From IMG/VR virus record IMGVR_UViG_3300046811_000142, positions 1 through 20,201 of that record: a DNA stretch of 20,201 nt; one strand, 5' to 3'. A model generated the notes under the pieces. It was not told the origin of the DNA and did no database searches. It saw nothing but the letters and a program-made list of their open reading frames with translations. The first letter of the stretch is position 1, and every line of letters begins with the position of its first letter. Source of the stretch: a virus. The translations under genes were made by a program, and so were the position numbers. Below are positions 4,524-11,600 of this stretch, in pieces.

Positions 4524-7244
4524 TCACAGCGCAATGATCATAGGGTAGGCCAGCCGGACAGGTTCGCCGACCGCGTGCGTCTTGGCGCCGCCGTTGATGC
4601 CGCGGGTGACGGTCAGGGTCTGATTGTTTCCGGAGAGGTCTCCGACGTTGGTCACGGTCATCATCTCCCCGTTTACCAGGATCGGGAACGGCACCTCGGC
4701 CGGAAGCTGACTTGTCGGCGCCCAGGTGGACCCGGCGTCCCCGTTGTTGCTCACCACCAGGGAGGTTCCGGTGGTCGTGCCCAGGGCGGTCGCCACAGTG
4801 GAGTTGTCGGCGTCCATCCGGAGCAGGCTGTCGTCCAGAGTGGCTATGTCCCATGCCTTGGCGGTGGAGCAGTTGAGAGCGGCCGTCCAGCCATGCGGCC
4901 AGAGCGACGCCGTGTAGCCCTCCACGATCACGTCAGGGTCCGAGCCCTGGACCTGGAGCAGGCCGGTCGCCACCGTCATCCGGAAGCCGTAGGAAGCCTT
5001 CCGCCAGAGCGGGACCAGGGCCGGGTTGCGACCGAAATTCAGGCTGAGGCCCGGCCAGCGCAAGTCCGGCCACGTCCCGAGGTAGAGCCGGAACCCGGCG
5101 TGGTAGGCCGCGTAGTCGTCGCTGTAGAGGGTCAGCGTGGCCGAGTCCTCGTAGAGGCCCTGGGCGTTGATCTCGCTGTCGCTTTGGGCGACAGCGTATG
5201 AGCCCCCGTCGTTGGTGATGGTCCACTTGTTCCGGTAGCGCTGGTCATCGTCGGTCGGCTCGGGGGGCTCGTCGATCTGGCCCGCGGCCACCGTCAGCGC
5301 CATGCCGACCGCTTGCTGATAGCGCGCGGACCGCGGCCGGTAGCCGAGCCCGGCACCCGACTCGTAGAGGATGCCCATGTCCGCGTCGGCCGCCAGCCGG
5401 AGCGCCTGGAGGATGTTCGTCTGGGGCTGGACGCCGACCGGGTCCGTGGTCCCTTGCTCCAGGTTGAAGGGGATGCCTTCCTCCTTGCACAGCCGGGCCA
5501 GGCGGGCGCCCGCCGTCTCACCGGCGTACCCGGCGGACACCAGGCTGAACGTGTCGTCCACGAACGGCAGGGTGTTCGGGCCGAGCCATACCTGGCTGAA
5601 GGCCGTGCCTACTGGCAGATTAGAGCCCCCGAGCGCGAACGAGAGCGCCGACACCGGCACCGGCGTGAACGAGTTGGTGTAGCTGCCCGTCTGCGAGTAG
5701 TAGGTGCTCTGGCCGACCTGGTGGGAGATGAAGGACCAAGTCACGTTGGAGCCGGAGATGTCAGTCTCCAGCTGCCAGGCCATCCACTGGCTGAGGTCTT
5801 GCGGTGAGGCCAGGGAGGTCTGCGTGGAGATGACCGCGCCGTCCGCGTCGAGCACGTCGATCGTGGTACCGGTTCCATCAAACGAGAAGACAAAACTGGC
5901 CGCCCGGCCGCTGGTCCCGATCGTGGCCACTTTGGTCTTCACAGTCGGGAAGCCGCCCGCAAACTTGGTGAAGAACATGGCGGAGAACCCGGTCACGCCG
6001 GTCACGGGGAGTCGGTTGTTGGTCTTCCCGCGGATGACGCCGTTGGTCGCCGAGAGGGTCGGGCACGGACCCGAGCCGGGGAGCGTGTTGTCCCCGGCGG
6101 GCAGTACGCCGGTGTAGAAAGCCGGTTGAGCGCCGACCGTCTGGGACGCGAACTGGGTCGCGCCTGCGGCATCCTCCAGCGTCCACCACCCGGTGGGGCC
6201 GTACGCGCCCAGCTGGCGAGAGAGCGGGGACCGGATCGGCCCCTTGCCCTGCTGGAGGCGGCGGAGCACCCCGGCCGCCTGGATCGGCGTCCACGAGTTG
6301 GTGGCCGCCTTGTTCCAGCGGTTCGGCCACTGAACCACGTTGCCGATGAACTCCAGGGACACCTGGGTCAGGTTGTCGAACACCACCAGCGGAGACGAGT
6401 TGGTGTTGCCCGCCACTTGCCAGCCGTAGACGCCCACGTCCGCGGGCGGGGTGTAGTTGTCCGTCCAGGTGAGCGCCCACGTGCTGGGCTCAGCGGTGGC
6501 GCTCGGCCAGACATTCATCCGCACGTCCTGGCCGGTCCGCTGGCAATGGATGTTCCAGGTCGATCCGGCCGTGTAGGTGGTGAACACGGAGTCCGACAGG
6601 CCGCCGTTGACGCCGGTCCGTTGCATCTGGATTTGCAGCTGTCCGCTGACGTTGAACGAGGCCTTGAAGATCAAGGACGTGGCATTCCCGGCGTTTTGGA
6701 TCGCGGCGCCGACCACGCCCGCGCCGGTGGACAGCTGGGGAATCGTGACCGTGAAGGTCATATCCCAATCGGTGGAACCGGTGTTCAGCGGCACGGCCGC
6801 ACTGGCCGTGTTGGCGCCGGTGCCGGTCCAGACCAGGGACGATCCATTGCAGCCCCACCCGGTGCCGTGCGCGTATATCGAGCCGGTATCCGAGGTGCCG
6901 GTGGCGCCGCCGGTGGTCGTGCGGGTGAAGGTGTCTTTGTTGGTGGTCATGCCGACGACGATGGGCGTGTTCCGGGACAGCTTGCCGTACAGGGAGGAGG
7001 CCACGTTCTTGGTCGAGAAGATGCCGGTCCGGTTGTCCAGGGTGAGCGTCATCGTGGAGGCGTCGACCTGGCTGGCCTCGTCCCCGCGGCCAACCGTGTA
7101 GCTGATCACCTGGCCGCCATCATCGCCTGGGTACCGGACGTAAGCCGAGATGTCCAGCGGGAGCCCCCAGGTGGTGGGGGAGCCGGACGGCGGGGCGCCG
7201 GGGTATATCCACACGCGCACGTCGTACGGGGTCGCATTCGCCAT
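4524..7244 (-). CDS. large tail-tip protein with lectin-like domains
   Basis: 906 aa. Residues 1-100 (D-V-R-V-W-I-Y-P-G, then R-Y-P-G-D-D-G and L-T-L-D-N-R-T-G-I-F) resemble the N-terminal ring domain of actinophage minor tail proteins that sit below the tube. Two jelly-roll, concanavalin/LamG-like beta-sandwich regions follow at about 105-300 and 350-575. Between them is a W-P-N-R-W-N...G-V-L-R-R-L-Q-Q-G-K-G-P-I-R-S linker typical of these proteins. Residues 575-800 carry a baseplate-type region (A-R-L-A-R-L-C-K-E-E-G-I-P-F). The end repeats Thr/Gly strands (G-T-T-T-G-T-S-L-V-V). It starts 2 nt after the tape measure gene. It probably combines the distal tail, tail-associated and receptor-binding jobs, as no separate genes for these are present. 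Confidence 0.82.
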   Translation of the reverse strand: MANATPYDVRVWIYPGAPPSGSPTTWGLPLDISAYVRYPGDDGGQVISYTVGRGDEASQVDASTMTLTLDNRTGIFSTKNVASSLYGKLSRNTPIVVGMTTNKDTFTRTTTGGATGTSDTGSIYAHGTGWGCNGSSLVWTGTGANTASAAVPLNTGSTDWDMTFTVTIPQLSTGAGVVGAAIQNAGNATSLIFKASFNVSGQLQIQMQRTGVNGGLSDSVFTTYTAGSTWNIHCQRTGQDVRMNVWPSATAEPSTWALTWTDNYTPPADVGVYGWQVAGNTNSSPLVVFDNLTQVSLEFIGNVVQWPNRWNKAATNSWTPIQAAGVLRRLQQGKGPIRSPLSRQLGAYGPTGWWTLEDAAGATQFASQTVGAQPAFYTGVLPAGDNTLPGSGPCPTLSATNGVIRGKTNNRLPVTGVTGFSAMFFTKFAGGFPTVKTKVATIGTSGRAASFVFSFDGTGTTIDVLDADGAVISTQTSLASPQDLSQWMAWQLETDISGSNVTWSFISHQVGQSTYYSQTGSYTNSFTPVPVSALSFALGGSNLPVGTAFSQVWLGPNTLPFVDDTFSLVSAGYAGETAGARLARLCKEEGIPFNLEQGTTDPVGVQPQTNILQALRLAADADMGILYESGAGLGYRPRSARYQQAVGMALTVAAGQIDEPPEPTDDDQRYRNKWTITNDGGSYAVAQSDSEINAQGLYEDSATLTLYSDDYAAYHAGFRLYLGTWPDLRWPGLSLNFGRNPALVPLWRKASYGFRMTVATGLLQVQGSDPDVIVEGYTASLWPHGWTAALNCSTAKAWDIATLDDSLLRMDADNSTVATALGTTTGTSLVVSNNGDAGSTWAPTSQLPAEVPFPILVNGEMMTVTNVGDLSGNNQTLTVTRGINGGAKTHAVGEPVRLAYPMIIAL

Positions 7245-7246
7245 GA

Positions 7247-9304
7247 TCAGTTGTCCTGGAGGATGTTCGCGGTACGCACCAAGTACCGGAAGGCGGACAC
7301 GAATTCGGACTGGCCGACCAACTCCAGCTGGACCCGGGTGGTCCCACCCCCGGCGATGGCCCGGCTGGAGGACGGCCCGGCGGCCGTGGCCCCACGGGAC
7401 GCCGCCGCCGACATCACCCGGCCGTTGGCTTCCGGCACCATCAGTTCGGGGCCGTTCTCACCGACCCAGTAGGGGACGTTCTTGGTGACCGGACCGCCCT
7501 TGGCGCGGGCGCCGCCGAGCCGGTTCAACGTGTTGTTGACCTTGTCCAGTTGGGAGTCGGCCACCAGCACGGACACGCTGATCTTCTTGGACCGCACCTG
7601 GGCCAGCAGCGAGCGCACGTGGTCGATCCGGGCGGCGGCCGTGCCGGTGTCCACGCTGAGGTTTGCCTTGTAGGTCTTGGCGAACGAGTCGCCGTCCCTC
7701 TTGGCCGCCTGGAACTGCTTGGCCAGCCGGTTGATCTGGCCCTCGGTCAGTCCGGCCGCCTCCAGGGTGGCCCGCATCTTCGGCGTCAGCTGGCCGTTGA
7801 AGGTCGCGCCGAGCGCTCCGGCCTTGCCCTCCAGGTTGAGGGCGGCCTCGGCCAGCTTCCGGAGTGCGGCGTCGGCCTCCCGGCTCCCCTTGCCGTGTTC
7901 CTTGATCGCTTGGGTGGACGCCTTTTGGGCATCGGCCAGCTGGTCCTCGGCGTCCATCAGGCCGAACACCGGGTCGGACTCTGCCTGGAGTTCTTTGGAC
8001 AGGTCGGACAACGCCTCCCGTTGCGCGTTGACCGCCTGGGTGGTGTTCATGATGGCCGGGCGGAACTTGCTGGTGGCCTCGGTTGCGCCCTGGAGATAGT
8101 GGTCGTAGTCGTTGTAGGAACCGGCCACGCCGATCAGGCCCTGGCGGTAGAGTTCGGCCGCCGCCGAGCCCTTCTTGTAGCCGTCCGCGGTCAGATCGAG
8201 CCAGCCAACGTGATCCTCCAGCTTGTACCGCGCCGAGTCGATCCCGCTGTCCAGAGAGTCCAAGCCCCCCTTGATGTCGGCCAGGGCGTCCACGACATCG
8301 GTCGTCACATCGATCACGTGACCGAGAGCGTCGGCCAGGTCGTTGATCGCGCTGGCCCCCTCGTCAGCATGGTCGGCCGCCATGTTGATGAACTGGGACA
8401 GGTGGCCGGACACGTTCTCCACAGCGCCGCCGAGGGCGTCGAGCACCGGGGCGGACTTCCCGCTGGCGTTGACGAACGACCCCAGCAGAGCGTCCCCGGC
8501 GCCGATGATGTGGTCGGTCAACCGGCCCAAGCTCGGCGCGGTGTTGTCGAAGATCTGGCCGATCTTGTCGGCCGACCGCTCGGCGAACGAGCCCAGCTTG
8601 TCCAGGGACGAGGCTACCGGCCCCAGGAACGCATCCTTGGCGCTGGCCTGAATCGTCTGAAGGAACGTGGACCCGATCTTGGAGGCCTGGGCGTTGATGG
8701 CCGGGTCCTGGGCGGCCAGGGCAACGCCGCCGACGATGCCGCCCAGGCCGATGCCGCCGACGACCGCACCGGCAACCGCCGCGCCGAGAGTGGGGGCCAG
8801 GGCGACCGCGGCCACCCCGGCGCCGATCATCACCGGTCCGGCTTCGGCAAGGCCGTCCCCGATCATCTTCTGGAGGTTGCCGGTCCACTTCTTGATCTGG
8901 CTCGGGTCCGGGTCCGGCAGGATTTCCTCCAGCAGGCCCTTGGATTTGTTCAGCTTCCGAAGGTCGGCCGTGGACTTGTTGATCTGCTTGGAGATGTCCA
9001 TCCGAGCGGCCTTGTCGGATGTGTCTGCGAACTGGGCGGCCAGCACCTTCAGCTCGGCCGTGGTCAGCGCGATCTCCCGGTCGAGCCGGGACATGCGCTT
9101 GGCCGCCTGCTCGCTTTCGTCGCCGAGGTCGTCGGCTGCCTTGCCCGCGATGACGGTCGTACTGGAGAACTTGTCCAGCTTGTCATCGGCCTTGGTGGCA
9201 GCGTCCCCTACGTCCTTGATGCCCTTGGAGAAGGCGGCGGTGGCAGGCCCGGACTTGTCTCGGGCCAGGAAATCGACCGTGATTTCCCGCTTTTCGTTGG
9301 CCAC
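7247..9304 (-). CDS. tape measure protein
   Basis: 685 aa from GTG 9304. The longest helical protein of the module, directly after the frameshifted chaperone gene, which is the diagnostic position. Charged coiled-coil segments occur at about 55-130 (R-L-D-R-E-I-A-L-T-T-A-E-L-K and R-K-L-N-K-S-K-G-L-L-E-E-I). A Gly/Ala/Val hydrophobic stretch at about 157-198 (A-G-P-V-M-I-G-A-G-V-A-A-V-A-L-A) follows, and more helical heptad regions lie in the C-terminal half. The hydrophobic stretch is a usual feature linked to DNA entry through the membrane. Tape measures set tail length at roughly 0.15 nm per residue, suggesting a tail near 100 nm. No lytic transglycosylase or peptidase motif was noticed. 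GTG lies 4 nt past the stop of the frameshift product. Confidence 0.92.
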   Translation of the reverse strand: MANEKREITVDFLARDKSGPATAAFSKGIKDVGDAATKADDKLDKFSSTTVIAGKAADDLGDESEQAAKRMSRLDREIALTTAELKVLAAQFADTSDKAARMDISKQINKSTADLRKLNKSKGLLEEILPDPDPSQIKKWTGNLQKMIGDGLAEAGPVMIGAGVAAVALAPTLGAAVAGAVVGGIGLGGIVGGVALAAQDPAINAQASKIGSTFLQTIQASAKDAFLGPVASSLDKLGSFAERSADKIGQIFDNTAPSLGRLTDHIIGAGDALLGSFVNASGKSAPVLDALGGAVENVSGHLSQFINMAADHADEGASAINDLADALGHVIDVTTDVVDALADIKGGLDSLDSGIDSARYKLEDHVGWLDLTADGYKKGSAAAELYRQGLIGVAGSYNDYDHYLQGATEATSKFRPAIMNTTQAVNAQREALSDLSKELQAESDPVFGLMDAEDQLADAQKASTQAIKEHGKGSREADAALRKLAEAALNLEGKAGALGATFNGQLTPKMRATLEAAGLTEGQINRLAKQFQAAKRDGDSFAKTYKANLSVDTGTAAARIDHVRSLLAQVRSKKISVSVLVADSQLDKVNNTLNRLGGARAKGGPVTKNVPYWVGENGPELMVPEANGRVMSAAASRGATAAGPSSSRAIAGGGTTRVQLELVGQSEFVSAFRYLVRTANILQDN

Positions 9305-9308
9305 CGTC

Positions 9309-9919
9309 TCACCGTCCTTCGGTCATGCTCATCAGGTAGTCAACATGATCCACCATCGCGGGCACGGACATAAGCTCCAGCCGGTCCGGCGGGATGCCGA
9401 GCCTGGCCGAAAACAGTGGCGCCCACGTCTGGATCAGGAACTCGATCCCGCCAGCGGAATGGTCGGCAAAACGACCGAATCCAAAGGCGTAGTTCCGTAG
9501 TCGATGTTCGTCGGGACCAATCCCGTCTCCGAGTACGCCGGGGCCTCGGAAGCCAGGTCCTCGGGGGTCATCGGCGACACGGCCCCAGGGGCGTCTTTTG
9601 GGTCCTCGTCCACCGGCTTTTCCCGCCAGACGGCCAGCATGATGGCCGGGCTGAAGTCCTCGAACGGGATCTCCGATCCACCCATCTGGAGGGCGAGCCA
9701 GGCGGCGGCCGTGTCGCCCAGGACGGACGACTCTCGCATACCGCGCATGGCATCCACGATCGTGAGGCCGAGCCGAGCCTCCAGCCGGATCAGGTCCCGA
9801 GCGGGCGTGGTGACGAGGGCGAGTTCGTCGTACGTGTGCCAGCCGTCCCCGTAGCGCTCCACGTCCCGCGGTTCGGTGAACCTCACTTGCATCGGCCTGA
9901 GCAGGGCGGACTTTTCCAT
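9309..9919 (-). CDS. tail assembly chaperone, -1 frameshift long form (gpG-T-like)
   Basis: 203 aa if ribosomes slip at CCCAAAA (9602-9596): 108 residues of the short form, ending V-D-E-D-P-K, then 95 residues in the -1 frame up to TGA 9311-9309. The -1 frame has no stop from the slip site on. Its sequence looks truly coding, with N-Y-A-F-G-F-G-R-F, then E-F-L-I-Q-T-W-A-P-L-F, then L-G-I-P-P-D-R-L-E-L-M and D-Y-L-M-S-M-T-E-G-R. It ends 4 nt before the tape measure GTG. This G/G-T arrangement is conserved in siphoviruses from lambda to actinophages. I translated the -1 frame by hand from the sequence. Confidence 0.85.
9434..9919 (-). CDS. tail assembly chaperone, short form (gpG-like)
   Basis: 161 aa, the unshifted product. 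Residues 1-105 form a helical acidic domain (F-T-E-P-R-D-V-E-R-Y, R-L-E-A-R-L-G-L-T-I-V-D-A-M-R-G, F-S-P-A-I-M-L-A-V-W), and residues 109-161 a Pro/Thr/Ser-rich tail ending at TGA 9436-9434. In siphoviruses this protein and a longer frameshifted form bind the tape measure protein and recruit tail tube subunits. The ATG at 9919 has AAGGA about 10 nt upstream and lies 12 nt after the gp10-like gene. Identity rests on position before the tape measure, size and the matching -1 frame. Confidence 0.85.
   Translation of the reverse strand: MEKSALLRPMQVRFTEPRDVERYGDGWHTYDELALVTTPARDLIRLEARLGLTIVDAMRGMRESSVLGDTAAAWLALQMGGSEIPFEDFSPAIMLAVWREKPVDEDPKDAPGAVSPMTPEDLASEAPAYSETGLVPTNIDYGTTPLDSVVLPTIPLAGSSS
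9596..9602 (-). other. programmed -1 frameshift slippery site CCCAAAA
   Basis: On the minus strand the heptamer reads C-CCA-AAA in the zero frame (codons GAC CCA AAA), exactly the X-XXY-YYZ form that lets both tRNAs re-pair after slipping back one base (to CCC and AAA). Three nucleotides downstream, GCCCC-T-GGGGC (plus 9582-9592) can fold into a small GC hairpin that could stall ribosomes. Both frames are open from here to 9434 and only the -1 frame continues to 9309. Confidence 0.85.
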
Positions 9920-9931
9920 CAGCAGGGTTCC

Positions 9932-10432
9932 TTACTTGATCAAATCTTGGGTGAACTGGTCAATCACCCTGGACATTTCCTTTTCGGCTTCCTCGGCGGC
10001 GTGGTCAGTACCGCGCTTGTGGAAGTCGCCTTTGACGCGGGTGACCGCCCAGGGGTTGGCCAGTCGCTCCCCCTTGCGCCCGCCGCGGGACCGGCCGTAC
10101 ACCGGGTGGCGTAGCGACCCCCGCTCCAGGGCGAGGATGTCTCGGCGCTGGTGGGTTCCATCGGCAAACGTCAGCATGCGGAACGAGGCCTTGCGCACCT
10201 CGGACCGCAAGGTCGTCCGGAAGCGGAGCGACTTGCTGAACAGGCCAGAGTAACCGCCGCGGGACGGCAGGGTGCCGTACTCGCCCCGGATTGAGCGCTG
10301 TACCGGCTGGCTTGCCCGCTTGAGGGCCTGGGCCATCTTGGGACCCAGGCCCTTGTCGCCGGACACGCGGATCTGATCGGCCAGCTTCTTCAGTTCAGCC
10401 GATCCGGAGACGCGCGCCTCGATCCCGCTCAT
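9932..10432 (-). CDS. HK97 gp10-like head-tail/tail completion protein
   Basis: 166 aa, strongly basic. An N-terminal helical pattern (S-A-E-L-K-K-L-A-D-Q-I-R and M-A-Q-A-L-K-R-A-S-Q-P-V) is followed by Arg/Ser/Gly-rich sequence (R-G-E-Y-G-T-L-P-S-R-G-G-Y-S-G) and a helical C-terminus (E-E-A-E-K-E-M-S-R-V-I-D-Q-F). This matches the HK97 gp10-type family of small proteins found in the neck and tail completion region. Helices that bring monomers together on the tail end, plus Arg-rich loops, are typical. It starts 3 nt after the second tail-tube-like gene. Such proteins are usually encoded before the tail tube genes; here it comes after them. Confidence 0.72.
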   Translation of the reverse strand: MSGIEARVSGSAELKKLADQIRVSGDKGLGPKMAQALKRASQPVQRSIRGEYGTLPSRGGYSGLFSKSLRFRTTLRSEVRKASFRMLTFADGTHQRRDILALERGSLRHPVYGRSRGGRKGERLANPWAVTRVKGDFHKRGTDHAAEEAEKEMSRVIDQFTQDLIK

Positions 10433-10435
10433 GAC

Positions 10436-10861
10436 CTAGTAAGCCGTGACCGTGACGACGCCGTCGATCTGGAAGGTAGCGGTTACCGGGACCCGGTCGG
10501 CCACGGCGGCATCCACGCTGAACTCGGACAGCCAGCACTCACCGGTGTACTTGACCTTGCCGGTGGTCGTGCCCTCGGGGCCGTAGACGAACGAGGCCGT
10601 GGCCACCGCGGTCCGCAGGCCGTTGAGCACGGTGACGATGCCGACGCTGGCCGTGGTGTCCCAGTGGCCCGACACGCTAAAGGTGGTGTTGGCCAGGCTG
10701 GGGATGTACCGGGTGCCCTGGTCCCCGAACGCCGTTACCTCGGAAAGGCCGCGGGCGCCGGGCAGACCGGACACGGAGTTGAGGTAGCTCTTGACCAGCC
10801 GCAGAGTGCCTGCCGCGTCGTCTAGCTGGAAATCGATGTCCTTACCGTGAACGAACGGCAC
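10436..10861 (-). CDS. tail tube protein-like, second copy
   Basis: 141 aa from GTG 10861 with AAAGGA 7 nt upstream. Beta-rich with the layout of a phage tail tube subunit: M-P-F-V-H-G at the start, a loop G-L-S-E-V-T-A-F-G-D, strands F-S-V-S-G-H-W-D, then G-K-V-K-Y-T-G-E-C-W-L-S-E-F-S-V and final strands V-P-V-T-A-T-F-Q-I-D-G. Several of these blocks match the neighbouring 241-aa protein in order and spacing, so the two look like paralogues. Compact size and absence of an added domain make this a good candidate for the abundant tube subunit. It is followed after 3 nt by the gp10-like gene. Confidence 0.72.
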   Translation of the reverse strand: MPFVHGKDIDFQLDDAAGTLRLVKSYLNSVSGLPGARGLSEVTAFGDQGTRYIPSLANTTFSVSGHWDTTASVGIVTVLNGLRTAVATASFVYGPEGTTTGKVKYTGECWLSEFSVDAAVADRVPVTATFQIDGVVTVTAY

Positions 10862-10874
10862 GGGCCAGTCCTTT

Positions 10875-11600
10875 CTATCGGGGTGCGAGCGCCACCAGGA
10901 AGGTGGCCGAACCGGTCCCGACCACGGTGGTCACGGCCCGGACGTAGCGGCGGATCGTGGAGCCCTTGGCCAGGAAGAGCCTTTGGGCGGCCGGGGCGGT
11001 GGCCGCCGTGAAGGTGGCCCCGGACAGGTCGGCGAACGTGACGTTGTCCGCGCTGTCCTGGATCTTGACTGTAACCGAGGTGAAGCCGCTGAAGAGCGGC
11101 ATGTGGAGCACGGCCACGCCGCCGTTGGCCGACGCCGCCCCGCGGTCCACCGAGGTTCCGTTTCCGGTGGCCGTCTCGGCCGCGTACGCGTGCGCGAGGA
11201 ACCCCATGTCCACGGACTCGTCCGCGGTGGCCGAGAACGTGAAGCCGACCGCGTCGGCCACCTGGGCCGCGATCTCATGGTCGGCGGCGTCGCCCAGCAC
11301 GGTGAACGCCACCTGGCCAAGCGCCGTTCCGTCCGGGCAGACGGTGGCCAAGAACGAGTTGTCCACGGCCTTGGCCGCCTCAATCTGGCTGTGGAGGTCC
11401 TGGCCGGTGCTGTCCTGCGGGCCGCGGATGGCCAGGGAGCCATTCATCAGGCCGGGCACGAACGACGCTCCGCCGGGGTTGGCTCCCGCGGTAACCTCGG
11501 ACATGGCCCGCTGATGGCTGACCGTGTAACCCGCAACCGTAGTGGTCACGGCCTTGGTGTTGACAAAGAGGCGGGACACGTTGCCCAGGACGAAGCTCAC
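10875..11600 (-). CDS. tail tube protein-like, first copy with extra C-terminal domain
   Basis: 241 aa from GTG 11600, preceded by AGAGGT and overlapping the previous stop (GTGA). Residues 1-135 look like a tail tube fold: M-S-F-V-L-G start, M-S-E-V-T-A-G loop at 33-39, G-S-L-A-I-R-G-P-Q-D strand, G-Q-V-A-F-T-V-L-G and I-A-A-Q-V-A-D-A-V-G-F-T-F-S strands. These parallel the 141-aa neighbour. Residues 155-241 form a second beta domain (V-T-V-K-I-Q-D-S-A-D-N-V-T-F and R-R-Y-V-R-A-V-T-T-V-V) like the sandwich modules that decorate virion proteins. It may be the major tail protein with a surface domain, or a terminator-proximal or minor tube component. Confidence 0.72.
   Translation of the reverse strand: MSFVLGNVSRLFVNTKAVTTTVAGYTVSHQRAMSEVTAGANPGGASFVPGLMNGSLAIRGPQDSTGQDLHSQIEAAKAVDNSFLATVCPDGTALGQVAFTVLGDAADHEIAAQVADAVGFTFSATADESVDMGFLAHAYAAETATGNGTSVDRGAASANGGVAVLHMPLFSGFTSVTVKIQDSADNVTFADLSGATFTAATAPAAQRLFLAKGSTIRRYVRAVTTVVGTGSATFLVALAPR

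Noticed and set aside
3972-5201. Long plus-strand open frames opposite the tail genes (also 6126-7472, 7550-9373 and 14053-15600)
   Set aside because: They lie fully antisense to well-supported structural genes and are rich in Arg, Gly, Val and His in the manner of reverse-strand readings of GC3-rich genes. They have no plausible Shine-Dalgarno and no domain pattern.
9618-9624. GGGAAAA heptamer on the minus strand in the chaperone gene, a known actinophage slippery sequence
   Set aside because: It is out of phase: the zero-frame codons are CGG GAA AAG, so the two tRNAs would not re-pair after a -1 slip. The CCCAAAA at 9602-9596 is in the correct phase.
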